Positions 8,901 through 20,287 of a DNA stretch of 64,000 nucleotides are shown piece after piece. Under the pieces are notes generated by a model, which was not told the DNA's origin, ran no database searches, and was given only the letters and a program-made list of their open reading frames with translations. The stretch lies in the NCBI RefSeq assembly GCF_027594785.1, contig NZ_CP075584.1, positions 1,550,001 through 1,614,000 on the forward strand. Direction: 5' to 3'. Positions within the stretch are counted from its first letter, which is position 1. Each line of letters begins with the position of its first letter. This stretch comes from Cryobacterium breve. Its GTDB lineage: Bacteria; Actinomycetota; Actinomycetes; Actinomycetales; Microbacteriaceae. The translations under genes and the position numbers were made by a program.

Positions 8901-9753
8901 TCAGATGCCGAGGCGGACGATGTAGTACGAGCTCGTCCAGAGGGGCTGCACCCGAACGGCAGCCCCCTCATAGGGTGCGTGCAGGATATTGCCGTTACCG
9001 GCGTAGATGCCGTCGTGACCATCCATGATGACCAGGTCGCCCGGCTGCGCATCGGCGAGGGAGATCCGGGTGCCCGCGGCGCCCTGGCCCGCGGCGGAAT
9101 GCGGCAGGCTGATCCCGAACTGGGCATAGACGTACATGACGAAGCCGGAGCAGTCGAAACCGGCCGGGGTGGACCCACCGTAGACATAGGGAACGCCCTG
9201 ATACTGCAGGCCGACGTTATAGACGGATGCGAGGCTGAACGTCGGGTAGGACGGGTTCGCCAGGAAGTCGGAGACCGACGGCCCCGAATACGCGGCCGCA
9301 TACGTCGTCATGGAGGCGGCCGCGGCGACGCGACGCGCTTCGGCGGCTGCCGCCGCCGCAGCCGCAGCAGCCGCAGCCTTGGCCGCGGCGATCTCTTCGG
9401 GCGTCGTGGCGCTGAAGCCGTCGCGGGCTACGCTGACGGTCGAGGCCTGGTCGGCGACGGTGAGTGTTTGGGCGCCCGACCGGGTGAGTGCGGTGGATGC
9501 CGTCGTGCCGTGCGCGGCATCCGTTCCGGGAGAACTCGGCGCAAAGGCATAGGCGGGGATGGCCATGGTGGCGACGAGTCCGCCTGCCAGGGTCATCATC
9601 ACGATGTTGGCGATGGCGCCGTGTCGGCGCGACGGGCGGGCGAAGATCCCACGAGCGGGGGCCTCCTCACGCCGCACCGGCGTCGGGGCCGGCCGTGCGG
9701 GAGTCGGGGGTGGAACCTCGACGGGACAGTCTTCTACCTAAGTCTTCGGCCAA
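8901..9753 (-). CDS. NlpC/P60-family peptidoglycan endopeptidase, one-base insertion near start
   Basis: About 283 residues if restored. The best start is TTG 9753, seven bases after a perfect ggaggt site, reading LAEDLGRRLSRRGSTP. One extra base in the C-run at 9706-9710 then shifts the frame into PTPVRREEAPARG and the rest. Removing it gives a continuous protein; without that correction only GTG 9677 is available. After a hydrophobic helix ending IPAYAF come an Ala-rich coil and the NlpC/P60 domain, with Cys in FDCSGF and His in GHDGIY. It probably cleaves stem peptides. Its segment SVARDGFSATTPEE matches the CHAP protein at 6957-7907. Confidence 0.88.
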
Positions 9754-10026
9754 AGTGTTTACCTCCGGCGCCTCGACAACACTAGGGAGTTGCCCCGTCC
9801 AATGCGTTGGTCGCATGTGTTTTCCGAAACAGGAGACGGGAATGGAGACGTCCGGTTTCGAGCCCGGCGGCCGGTTCTGGCCTGTGGGACTCGTCCGACA
9901 GTACGTGAGGTTTCTCCGTTTGTCACCCCTTGGTGACGATTTAATAACGAACGCGTAACGAAACGGTCCGCCACGGAGCGGCAAAAACCCCGCATCCGCT
10001 CGGATTCTGCCGCGCGGAACGGGCGG

Positions 10027-10735
10027 TTACGACCCGGCGATCGGGGTGGTCACGAAGATGTGGCTCGCGACTTCGTTCGGCAGTTCGAGACCCTCGTCGA
10101 ACCCCGCGACCTCGACGAGGACGTAGGAACCGAGTGCGGAGAAGACCCCCGAATTGCCCGGCATCACGCCGGCGTTCTTGAGCTGGGCGAGCAGGCTCCG
10201 GGTCGAACTGCACGGGTTCGCCGAGGCGGCGGATGACTGCGGTCACCGGCGTCGTGGAGCCGGCGACGACCTCGACGAGGTTCGTCACTCCGGCCATGAA
10301 TGCGACGGCGGGCGAGTCGCCCAATTCGTCGAGCCCGGGGATCGGGTTGCCATACGGTGACTCGGTGGGGTGCCCGAGCATCTCCAGGATCTTGCGTTCG
10401 ACCTGCTCACTCATGACGTGCTCCCACCGGCAGGCCTCGTCGTGGACGAATTCCCATTCGAGGCCGATCACGTCACTCAGCAGACGTTCGGCGAGGCGGT
10501 GCTTGCGCATGACGTGCACGGCCTTGCGGCGGCCGTTGATCGTGAGTTCGAGGTGGCGGTCGCCGGAAACGACGACGAGCCCGTCCCTCTCCATGCGCGC
10601 GACGGTCTGCGAAACGGTCGGGCCGGAATGGCCCAGTCGTTCGGAGATCCGGGCCCGGAGGGGGACGATGCTTTCCTCCTCCAGATCGAGGATGGTGCGG
10701 AGATACATTTCGGTCGTGTCGATCAGATCAGTCAT
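10027..10735 (-). CDS. DtxR/MntR-family metal-dependent regulator, frameshifted at 10194
   Basis: 235 residues once one base is removed. The N-terminus ([20 protein letters not shown]) is a winged helix-turn-helix with the DtxR pattern [17 protein letters not shown]. The dimerisation/metal-binding domain follows, with the typical [17 protein letters not shown] and CRWEHVMSE metal ligands. An SH3-like C-terminal domain runs from [16 protein letters not shown] to the TAA at 10027. The frame breaks where GAGCTGCTC is written GAGCCTGCTC. It should repress or activate manganese or iron genes when metal is bound. It lies divergent from serC across 70 bases. Confidence 0.88.
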
Positions 10736-10796
10736 CGCCGGCCTCCCAGTGCCTCCGTGTGCGTCACAACCTTATCGCCGTGTTAGGGGTCGTTAG

Positions 10797-11925
<1,129 letters not shown>

Positions 11926-11933
11926 CGATCCAC

Positions 11934-12167
11934 GTGCGCCTCTGGCTGAAAGACAGCGAGCGCCGGCCCGATCCTGAGCCGGCGAAAACGGATGCGCGCA
12001 CGCCGATCCTGATCGGAGCCCTCGCCTGGCTCGTGGCCGCGGGTTTCGCCCTGGTTTTCCAGGGCGAACTCGCGGCCCGCGAGCTCGGCTGGTGGATGTG
12101 GTGCGCGGTTGCCGGGGTCGGCATCGGCCTCGCCGGGCTGGCCTGGCTCCGCCTGAGGCGCCGGTAG
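11934..12167 (+). CDS. DUF2530-family small membrane protein
   Basis: A 77-residue protein from GTG 11934, eight bases after the serC stop, so probably co-transcribed with it. A charged N-terminus is followed by two membrane helices (about 25-45 and 51-70) and a basic end, RLRRR. The layout and the position behind serC fit the actinobacterial DUF2530 family, which has no known function. Confidence 0.75.
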   Translation: MRLWLKDSERRPDPEPAKTDARTPILIGALAWLVAAGFALVFQGELAARELGWWMWCAVAGVGIGLAGLAWLRLRRR

Positions 12168-12220
12168 TTCCTCACCCGCTCTTTGTCAGACGCTCCTCGT
12201 CAGGGGCGATTTGTCAGACG

Positions 12221-12838
12221 CTATTCGTCCTCGTCGATGTCATCCGGGTCGATGTCATCGTCTTCTTCGTCATCATCGTCGTCATCGTCGACGTCAGCGT
12301 CAGCGTTGTCGTCGGTATCGTCGGTGTCGTCGTCATCGATGTCATCGTCATCGTCGTCATCGTCGTCATCATCGTCGTCATCGTCATCGTCGAGGGCGTC
12401 GGCGGCCGCGGTCGCAGCGGCCAGGTCCTGGGCCGTGCGGTAGTCGGCGAGACGATCAGACCACGGGACCCACTCGGGCGCAACGAGGGCCTCGTCTCCC
12501 GGCGTGAGCTCGGTTTCGAGCACCTGCGGCACGGACTCCCCGTCGATGCGCGAGAGCGTCACCGTCCAGCGCCAGCCCGGGTACCCGGTCATCGTGCAGT
12601 CGAAGAGCAGCGATACGACCCGGTCGCCCTCGACGACATGCCCGAGGGGCTCGCCGATGGTGTCTTCCGGTGTGAAGGTGAGCAGAGCAGCCCTGGCCAC
12701 CTCGACGGCCGCGACGAGTGTCTCGTCGGTCGGAACGGCATCTGCTGCCGGAGAATCGGTCTCGACGGACCCGGCGTCGACGGTCTCGGCGTCGACGGTC
12801 AGGACGTCGAGTGTGGTGTCTTCGGTCTGCTCAGGCAT
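12221..12838 (-). CDS. DUF3027 protein with long Asp-rich tail
   Basis: A 205-residue acidic protein. Residues from about 38 to 150 carry the DUF3027 core (EVARAALLTF..., GYPGWRWTVTLSR, LVAPEWVPWSDRL). The last 55 residues are almost only Asp, encoded by a GAC/GAT tract at about 12235-12390. The start at 12838 overlaps the stop of the cold-shock gene (12831), implying coupled translation. In mycobacteria DUF3027 proteins are also found near cold-shock and XPB genes. The core family is reliable; the function is unknown. The length of the tract may vary between strains. Confidence 0.88.
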   Translation of the reverse strand: MPEQTEDTTLDVLTVDAETVDAGSVETDSPAADAVPTDETLVAAVEVARAALLTFTPEDTIGEPLGHVVEGDRVVSLLFDCTMTGYPGWRWTVTLSRIDGESVPQVLETELTPGDEALVAPEWVPWSDRLADYRTAQDLAAATAAADALDDDDDDDDDDDDDDDDDIDDDDTDDTDDNADADVDDDDDDDEEDDDIDPDDIDEDE

Positions 12839-13211
12839 CGAGTTCCTCTGCGACCTTGCGAAGCATTGCGGCGATCTTGTGGCTGTGGGCGCTGTCGGGG
12901 TAACGGCCGCGACGCAGGCTTGCACCGATGCCGTCGAGTACCTTGACGAGGTCCTCGATGATGATCGCCATGTCGTCTGCGGGCTTGCGGCTGAGCTTGA
13001 CGAGGCTCGGCGGCGCTTCGATGATACGCACGGAGAGCGCCTGGGCGCCGCGCTTGCCATCGGCGATGCCGAATTCGAGCTTCGTTCCTGGCTTGACCGT
13101 CACTCCGGTGGGCAGCGCAGAAGCGTGGAGAAAGACCTCCTGGCCGTCATCGGAACTGATGAAGCCAAAACCCTTCTCCTCGTCGTAGAACTTGACCTTG
13201 CCGGTGGGCAT
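12831..13211 (-). CDS. Cold-shock domain protein with C-terminal helical extension
   Basis: 126 residues. The first 67 or so are a cold-shock domain with RNP motifs GKVKFYDEEKGFGFI and VFLHASAL, which binds single-stranded nucleic acid. The remaining 55 residues form a helical extension containing DDMAIIIEDLVKVLDGIGAS and ending KVAEELDA. This long form is common in actinobacteria. Its stop overlaps the DUF3027 start by eight bases. It is divergent from the membrane protein gene at 13305, with 93 bases between. Confidence 0.9.
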   Translation of the reverse strand: MPTGKVKFYDEEKGFGFISSDDGQEVFLHASALPTGVTVKPGTKLEFGIADGKRGAQALSVRIIEAPPSLVKLSRKPADDMAIIIEDLVKVLDGIGASLRRGRYPDSAHSHKIAAMLRKVAEELDA

Positions 13212-13304
13212 CTGGACCTCGCTGAATTCCGGGCGCGCGACATGCGCGCCAACCGCACCCAGCTTATTCGGTTGCACCCGTCGCCGCCCCGTATCCTTGA
13301 CACT

Positions 13305-13580
13305 GTGACCAATCAAACTCCACATGCCGCCGGCCGGCCGGAACGCATTCTCGCCTATATGGTCGCCGCCACCGTCGGCCTGTCGATTCTCGCGTTCTTC
13401 ACCGTCATCATCGGCACCTGGCTCGGCGCCGGCGCCAACAACGGCTTCGGCCAGGGTGTCTGGCCCGCGATCCTCGCACTCCCGCTCGTGGGGCTGCCGA
13501 TTGGATTCATCCTGATCATCGTTCTCCTGGTGACGACCACCGTCCGCCGCGCTCGCGAGGCACGACAGAACGGGAAGTAA
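13305..13580 (+). CDS. Two-pass membrane protein, conserved actinobacterial type
   Basis: A 91-residue protein from GTG 13305. Two long hydrophobic segments (about 18-43 and 54-76) are separated by GANNGFGQGVWP, with a basic C-terminus RRAREARQNGK inside the cell. It precedes the helicase-associated gene by four bases and may share its promoter. It has no enzymatic motif, and I do not propose a function. Confidence 0.7.
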   Translation: MTNQTPHAAGRPERILAYMVAATVGLSILAFFTVIIGTWLGAGANNGFGQGVWPAILALPLVGLPIGFILIIVLLVTTTVRRAREARQNGK

Positions 13581-13584
13581 CGCC

Positions 13585-15473
13585 GTGCTGACGCTCGCCT
13601 CACGCCTTCGTGCCCTCGACGACGCGGCGTTGCGCCGCACGATCGAAGTCCGCGCGATCGCAGCCCACGGAATCCGTGACTTCTTCGACCTCGCCGAAGC
13701 CCTGCTGAACCCGGCTGCGGTCCAGGCAGCGCTCTCCAGGCTGGACCGGTCGACCCTGGCCGTGCTGGCGATCGCGGCCACCGAGGCGCCGGCCGAAACG
13801 ACCGACACCGCAGGCGCGTCCAGCGGAGCCATCAGCCTCGATGCACTCACCTCCCGCCTCACCGAGCTCGGCGGACTGCCCGTCACCCGAGCGGATGTCG
13901 CCGCCCGCGCGGCCGTCCTCGACGAACTCATGCTCGCACTCCTCTCCGACGACGGCCTCCGGGTCTATCCGGCCGTTGCCGAGCACCTGGCGACCTGGCC
14001 CGACCTCGGATTGCCGTCCGCTCTCGAGCTTGCGTCCATACCCGCCCCCTCCGCGCTGGCGACGGTCATCGCGACCGACAGCCGCTTCACCGATCGCCTC
14101 GCTGCCGAACGCGCGTTCGCGGCGGTCTCCTCGATCGCCGAGCTTGTCACCGAGCTCTCCCGCGAGCCCGTGCGCGAGCTCAGCCGGGGCGGACTCGGCC
14201 TGCCGGACACCAAGCGCCTCTCGTCGGTCATGGGCGTCGAACTCGAAGCCGTGGCCACCTACGTCGCGACTGCGGCCAGGGCGCAGCTCATCGCGCACTC
14301 GACCGGGTACTGGAACGAGACGGAGGCGGGCGAGGCCTGGCTCCTCGAGGGCACCGCGCACCGCTGGGCGGCCCTGGCCGGCTCCTGGCAGGCGGCACTG
14401 CCCGCCGACGTGCGCAGCATCCTCGCGCACCGCCCCGGCGTCTCCTGGGGCGAGGGACTGCGCAGCTTCGTGACCTGGCTCTACCCTGCCGGCGGCGAAT
14501 GGATGGACACCCGCGTCACCGAGTTCGCCCGCGACGCCGAGCTGATCGGCATCACCGCACACCAGACCACGAGCCCGGCCGGCGCCGCGGTCCTCGCCGA
14601 AGACCTCGAGGGCGCCATCGCCACGATCGGGGCCTCCCCTGCCTGCGGAGGTCGGGGCGGTCTACCTGCAGAACGACCTCTCGATCGTCTCCCCCGGCCC
14701 GCTCGCTCCCTCGATCGACGCCCGGCTCCGTGGCCTCGCCGACGTCGAGAGCCGCGAACTCGCCCTCAGCTATCGAATCTCGGCGACGTCGGTCAACCGG
14801 GCACTCGCCTCGGGGGAAACCGCAGAATCGCTCGTCGACTTCCTGCGCACGATCTCGCTCACCGGCATCCCGCAGCCCATCGAGTACCTGATCCGGGAGT
14901 CCGCCGGCCGGTACGGACGGATCCGGGTCGGCGAAGGGGCCGCACCGACCGCGCTCAGCCGGAGCTACGTCCGTTCAGACGATGAAGAGGCTCCTCGGCA
15001 CCCTCGCCGTCGACCAGACACTCAGCCCGCTCGGGCTCGTCCGCGCGGATGCCCACCGCCTCACGAGCCGGTTCACCTCCGACGTGGTGTTCTGGGCGCT
15101 CAACGACGCCAAGTACCCCGTCGCGGCGGAGGGCGCCGACGGCGAGATCCTGCACCTCCGCAGACACCAGCTCGCCCGGGTCCTCCCCCCAGAGGCTCCA
15201 GACCTCGCCCTCATCCTGGTCGAAAAGCTCCGCGCCGCGGACGGCGGCGAAGACGTCGCCGCCGATGCCTGGCTCGCCCGCCAGCTCGATTCGGCGATCA
15301 AGTCCAAGCAGACCGTCATCGTCAGCATTGCCATGCCGGGCGGGGTCGTCGTCGACTACCTGCTCGAACCGGCGAGCGTCGGCGGCGGCCGGTTCCGCGC
15401 GAGGGACCGCCGGGCCGACATCGAACGCACCCTGCCGCTCTCGAGCATCATCAGCATCACTCCCGCCCCATAA
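13585..15473 (+). CDS. Helicase-associated (Helicase_C_3-type) protein, two frameshifts
   Basis: Restored length is 628 residues from GTG 13585. It lacks Walker motifs; the C-terminal region (from SYVRSDDEELLGTLAVDQTLSPL onward) resembles the conserved C-terminal domain paired with bacterial XPB. In mycobacteria the same partner gene lies next to the XPB gene. Two single-base insertions break it: an extra C in the run at 14636-14639, and GAGCTCCTC written GAGGCTCCTC at 14989. Removing both leaves a multiple of three and an uninterrupted product. It probably works with the following XPB helicase in DNA repair; this is inferred from context. Confidence 0.85.
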
Positions 15474-15527
15474 GCGGGGGTCGCCCGATGGGAGCCTCCC
15501 AGCCGTGCGGGCGTAGGATTAACGGCT

Positions 15528-17205
15528 ATGTCTGATGGCCCACTGATTGTCCAGAGCGACCGCACGGTTCTGCTCGAAGTCGCCCACCCCCTCGCCGAAG
15601 ATGCGCGCCATGACCTCGCCGTCTTCGCCGAGCTGGAACGGGCCCCTGAGCACATCCACACCTACCGGATCACCCGGCTCGGCCTCTGGAACGCCCGCGC
15701 AGCCGGACACGGCGCCTCGGACATGCTCGCGACCCTCGAGAAGTACTCCAAGTTCGCGATCCCCCAGACCGTGCGGATCGACATCGAGGAGACCGTCGGA
15801 CGCTACGGCCGCCTGATCATCGAACGCGACGACGAGGGCCAGCTGGTCCTGCAGAGCAACGACCGGGCTGTGCTGATGGAGATCTCCGGAGCCAAACGGA
15901 TCGCCCCCCTCCTCATCGGCCACCCGACCCCCGATTCCTTCCTCGTCGAACCCTGGGCCCGAGGCCAGGCTCAAGCAAGAGCTCGTCAAGCTCGGCTGGC
16001 CGGCAGAGGACCTCGCCGGGTACACGCCGGGCACCCCGCATGACATCGCGCTGCTCGAGAACGGCTGGGCGCTGCGCGACTACCAGAACAAGGCCGTCGC
16101 GAGCTTCTTCGACGGCGGTTCCGGAGTCGTCGTGCTGCCCTGCGGAGCGGGCAAGACCCTCGTGGGCGCCGGAGCAATGGCGACCGCGAAGACCAATACC
16201 CTCATCCTCGTCACCAACACGGTCTCGGCCAGGCAGTGGCGCGACGAGCTGCTCAAGCGCACCACGCTGACCCAGGACGAGATCGGCGAGTACTCGGGAC
16301 AGGTCAAGGAAGTCAAGCCCGTCACGATCGCGACGTACCAGATCCTCACCGCGAAGCGGAAGGGTGAGTACGCCCACCTCGAGCTCCTCGACGCGATGGA
16401 CTGGGGCCTCGTCATCTACGACGAGGTGCACCTCCTTCCCGCACCGGTCTTCAAGCTCACGGCCGAACTGCAGGCACGCCGCCGGCTCGGCCTCACCGCG
16501 ACGCTCGTGCGCGAGGACGGCCGCGAGGGCGACGTGTTCAGCCTGATCGGCCCCAAGCGGTTCGACGCACCGTGGAAGGAAATCGAGGCACAGGGCTTCA
16601 TCTCCCCCGCGTCCTGCTACGAGGTGCGGATCGACCTGCCCCAGTCCGAGCGGCTCACCTATGCCGCCGCAGCGGACGACGAGCGGTATCGCCTCGCAGC
16701 GACCGCCCCCGCCAAGCTCGACGTGGTCAAGCGCCTCGTCGCCAAGCACCCCGGCGAGCGAATCCTCGTGATCGGCCAGTACCTCGACCAGATCGATGAA
16801 CTCGCCGAGGCGCTCCATGCGCCGAAGCTCACCGGGGCCACTCCCGTCGACGAACGCGAACGGCTCTACCAGGCCTTCCGGGTCGGTGAGGAGAACCTCC
16901 TCGTCGTCTCCAAGGTCGCGAACTTCTCCGTCGACCTGCCGGAGGCGACCGTGGCCATCCAGGTCTCCGGGTCGTTCGGCTCCCGCCAGGAAGAGGCGCA
17001 GCGCCTCGGCCGGCTGCTCCGCCCGAAGGAATCCGGCCTCGCCGCAAACTTCTACACGCTCGTCGCACGCGACACCGTCGACCAGGACTTCGCCCAGAAC
17101 CGCCAGCGCTTCCTTGCGGAGCAGGGGTACAGCTACACCATCCTCGACGCGAACAACCTTGACACCGACGCCCTCATCGGCGAGGCCGCCGCCGGCATCC
17201 GCTGA
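15528..17205 (+). CDS. XPB-type DNA repair helicase, frameshifted at 15968
   Basis: 558 residues after removing one base. An N-terminal DNA-recognition region (about 1-150) is followed by a superfamily 2 core: Walker A LPCGAGKT, DEVH in YDEVHLLPAP, motif III GLTATLVREDG and motif VI EEAQRLGRLLRP. It is a 3'-5' helicase of the bacterial XPB/ERCC3 type, linked to nucleotide excision repair. The break is at RGQLKQE, where CAGCTCAAG is written CAGGCTCAAG. The helicase-associated gene lies 54 bases upstream, so the two probably act together. Confidence 0.93.
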
Positions 17206-17227
17206 CCGAACCGTTCGACGGAATCGG

Positions 17228-17944
17228 TCAGACCGCCGGGCGGGTGTAGCGCAGGAAGAGCATGTCGCCGGCGGTGAGCACGTGACCCAGGCGCATCGCG
17301 CGCGATGCGGTCGCGGCGCTGTGCGCGATCCGGCCAGAAGTGCCCGCCTCGAGCACCGGGCTCAGGCTCAGGCAGAGTTCGTCGACCGCATCGGCGGCGA
17401 TCAGAGCCCCGAACAGGCTCGGGCCGCCCTCGCAGAGCACCTGCCGCAGGCCCCGCGCCGCAAGCTCGCAGAGAGCCAACGGGAGATCGATCTCGGCCAC
17501 CCCGGAGACGAATACGTCGGCCACGGCCTCGAGGTCGGCGCGTTTCTCGGCCGATGACCCCGCGTGCGTGATGACGATCGGGCGCGTCGCGGCGTCAGTG
17601 AAGAGCGGATGCCCGACGTCCAGGTCCAGCCGCCCGCTCACGACCGCGATCCGCGGCTGCGGCGGCAGCCCGTGCGCGACGCGCCAGACCTCCGCGGCGG
17701 CATTCAGGCGGATGCCGCCGTAGCCCTCGGCGCGGACCGTGCCGGCCCCGACCAGGATCACGTCCGTGAGGGATCGGAGCGTATCGAAGACGAGTTTGTC
17801 GTCAGCGTTGTTCAGGCCACCACTCAGGCCGTCGTGGGTCGCGGCGCCGTCGAGGCTCGCGATGAAGTTGACGCGCAGCCGCGGGGCGGTCCTGTCCTCG
17901 ATCCGATAGGCGTCCAGGAGTGCAGCCTGGCTGAAGTCGGTCAT
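17228..17944 (-). CDS. RibD C-terminal-type pyrimidine reductase family protein
   Basis: 238 residues matching the RibD C-terminal (deaminated riboflavin-precursor reductase/DHFR-like) fold. It shows VNFIASLDGAATHDG at the substrate site, DVILVGAGTVRAEGYG for NADPH and QVLCEGGPSLFGALI near the end. It stands alone without the deaminase domain, and three bases separate its start from the folP stop, so they are co-transcribed. It may act in folate or flavin-like reduction; the exact substrate is unknown for such actinobacterial stand-alone copies. Confidence 0.88.
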   Translation of the reverse strand: MTDFSQAALLDAYRIEDRTAPRLRVNFIASLDGAATHDGLSGGLNNADDKLVFDTLRSLTDVILVGAGTVRAEGYGGIRLNAAAEVWRVAHGLPPQPRIAVVSGRLDLDVGHPLFTDAATRPIVITHAGSSAEKRADLEAVADVFVSGVAEIDLPLALCELAARGLRQVLCEGGPSLFGALIAADAVDELCLSLSPVLEAGTSGRIAHSAATASRAMRLGHVLTAGDMLFLRYTRPAV

Positions 17945-17947
17945 CGC

Positions 17948-18845
17948 TCAGGCCAGGTTGTGGCGCTCGTACGCCGGTTCGCGGAAGCCCAGGATCGCCT
18001 CGGTCATCCGAACGGCGTCCACGGCGGCGCGCACGTTGTGCATCCGCACGATCCGGGCGCCCTGCATGATGCTGAAGACGGCGGCGGCGAGTGAACCCTC
18101 GACGCGTTCGTCACGGGCTCGGCCCAGGGTCTCGCCGATGAAGTCCTTGTTGGAGACCGCGACCAGGGTCGGGTAGCCGAGAGCGGCGATTTCGGGCAGG
18201 CGCCGAGTGAGCCTCAAGCGAGTGCCGGGTGTTCTTGTTGAGGTCGTGGCCCGGATCGATGATGATCCGCTCCGCCGGAATCCCGCGGGACAGCGCAAGC
18301 TCGGTGCGCTCACGCAGGAACTCGGCGACCTCGGTGACCACGTCGCCGTACCGCGGGGCCGGGTGCGGCATCCGCGGGCGTGCGAGGCTGTGCGTCACGA
18401 CGAGCGTGGCGTCGCTGTCCGCGACGACGTCCGCCATCAGCGGGTCGTGGATGCCGGTGGTGTCGTTGATGACGTCCGCGCCGGCCTCGATCGCCGCACG
18501 TGCAACGGCCGGATGGAACGTGTCGACGGAAATGACCGCGCCGGCGCCGCGCAGCGCCAGGACGACCGGGACGACACGGTCGATCTCCTGTTCGACGGGG
18601 ACCGGAGGACCGGGCGCGAACTTGACCCCGCCGATGTCGACCCAGTCCGCGCCATCGGCGATCGCCTGGAGCGCGGCTGCGACGGCCTTGTCCAGGGCGA
18701 ACGTTGCGCCCTGGTCGAAGAACGAGTCCGGAGTGCGATTGATGATCGCCATGACCGCGACCTCGCGGTCGAAATCGAATTCGCGGCCGCCGATCACGCG
18801 GCGCGGGTGGATCAGCGCGGGCAGCGCGGCGTTGTGCCCCGGCAT
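17948..18845 (-). CDS. folP: Dihydropteroate synthase, frameshifted at 18212
   Basis: 298 residues when corrected. It condenses 6-hydroxymethyl-dihydropterin pyrophosphate with p-aminobenzoate in folate synthesis. The family motifs AIINRTPDSFFDQG, DVINDTTGI, IDPGHDLNKNTRHSL, SNKDFIGETLG and RMHNV appear in order. The frame breaks inside HSLELTRRLPEIAALGYP because GAGCTC is written GAGGCTC. Length and motifs fit either true FolP or the FolP2-like paralogue of actinobacteria; no folB or folK neighbour is present to decide. The start overlaps the reductase stop by one base. Confidence 0.9.
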
Positions 18846-20146
18846 CAGGAACCGACCCCCGGCGTCTGGGCGCCCGCCGGGCCGAGGAGGCTGTCGAGGC
18901 TGCGGGATTCGTCCCGCAGCGCGGACACGTCGACACGCACGCGCGACCTGATCAGGTTCTGGACGGAGCCGTTGACCTCCCAGACATTCACGTTCATGCC
19001 CGCAACCACGCGACCGTCTGCGACCCAGAACGCGATGAACTCGCGGGATGCCCGGTCACCGCGGAACACCAGGCTCCGCATTTCCCGCCAAATCGCCATA
19101 CCCCGAGTATTCCATTCCGAGGTCGAATTGATCGGTGTAGAAGTAGGGAATCTCCTCGTAACTCACCGCGCGGTCGAGCATTGAGAGCGCGGCGGCCCGG
19201 CCGGCGTTTTCGGCGTTGGCCCAGTGCTCGACCCGGAGATGGTGTCCGAGAACCGGATGGAACACGCTTGCGACGTCACCGACCGCGAAGACCCCTGGCT
19301 CGTTGGTGCGGAAGGCGGCGTCGACGACGATGCCGTCTGCGACCTCGAGCCCGGCGTCGAGAGCGAGCCGCGTGTTGGGTGTCGCACCGATCCCGACCAC
19401 GACGACGTCCGCGGGCACGACCTCTCCGTCCTGCGCGTCCCGGCCGGCGGTCCCGTCCGCCTCCGCGTGGAGCCGGACTCCGGTGACCTTCCCGTCCGTG
19501 CCGAGGACCTCGGACACGCCGGTCTCCATCCGGAGGTCGACCCCGTTGGCCCGGTGGAGCGCCGCGAAGACCGCGCCGATCTCCGCGCCGACCGCACGCT
19601 GCAGCGGCACGGCGCCCTGGCCGAGCACCGTCACGTCGTTGCCGTAGCCGCGAGCGGCCGCCGCGACCTCGAGGCCGATCCAGCCGGCCCCGATCACGAC
19701 GACCCTGCGGCCCCCTGACGCGAGCGCGGCCTTCAGCCGGGCCGAGTCTCCCACGGTGCGCAGGAGGTGCACGCCGGCCAGGTCTCCCCGGATCCGGGGA
19801 ACGGCCGGGCGGTCGCGCCGGTCGCGAGCAGGAGCCGGTCGTAGCGGAGCGTCTTGCCGTCGGCGAAGGTCAGCTGCCGCGCGTCAAGGGTGAGCGCCGT
19901 GACCGCGCGACCGCGCACGACCTCGATGTCCTGTGCGGCATACCAGTCCGTCGGGTGCACGTCGATCGAGTCACGGGCGGATGTCCCGGCTAGGAAATCC
20001 TTGGACAGCGGCGGCCGGATGTACGGGTACTCGGCCTCCTCGCCGAGCAGGACGACTCGTCCGTCGAAGCCTTCGGCGCGAAGCGCCTCGGCCGCGCGAG
20101 CCCCGGCGAGGCCGGCCCCGACGATCACGTATGTTGCGCTCTTCAT
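18845..20146 (-). CDS. FAD-dependent pyridine nucleotide-disulfide-type oxidoreductase (ferredoxin reductase-like), two frameshifts
   Basis: 433 residues in restored form. An N-terminal FAD fold (YVIVGAGLAGARAAEALR), an NAD(P)H fold (VVVIGAGWIGLEVAAAARGYG), the second FAD motif PGVFAVGDVA and a reductase C-terminal domain (REFIAFWVADGRVVAGMNVN) match rubredoxin/ferredoxin reductases. One G is missing from the run near 19793-19797 (RPFPGSGGDLAGVHLL), and GAGCTGGTG is written GAGCCTGGTG at 19072 (GNAELVFRGDRASREF). The two shifts cancel, so total length stays a multiple of three. It probably passes electrons from NAD(P)H to a ferredoxin-type partner. Confidence 0.9.
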
Positions 20147-20287
20147 GGTGTTCTCCCGTTCGAATCCGTCTCGGCATCCGCGTCAGAGTCGCCCCGGCGG
20201 CTCCGCACCCCACTCACAATCTACCCACGCTCAGACCGCACCGGCCACTCCCAGCAAAGGCCCAGCTAACGCGCAGATACTGGTCCA

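Noticed and set aside
9754..10026. Cyclic-di-AMP (ydaO-type) riboswitch before the NlpC/P60 gene
   Set aside because: Such switches control NlpC/P60 genes in actinobacteria, but I could not find the conserved core sequences in order in this leader.
12235..12390. CRISPR-like or satellite DNA
   Set aside because: The GAC/GAT triplets are an in-frame Asp tract of the DUF3027 protein. There are no spacers of regular length.
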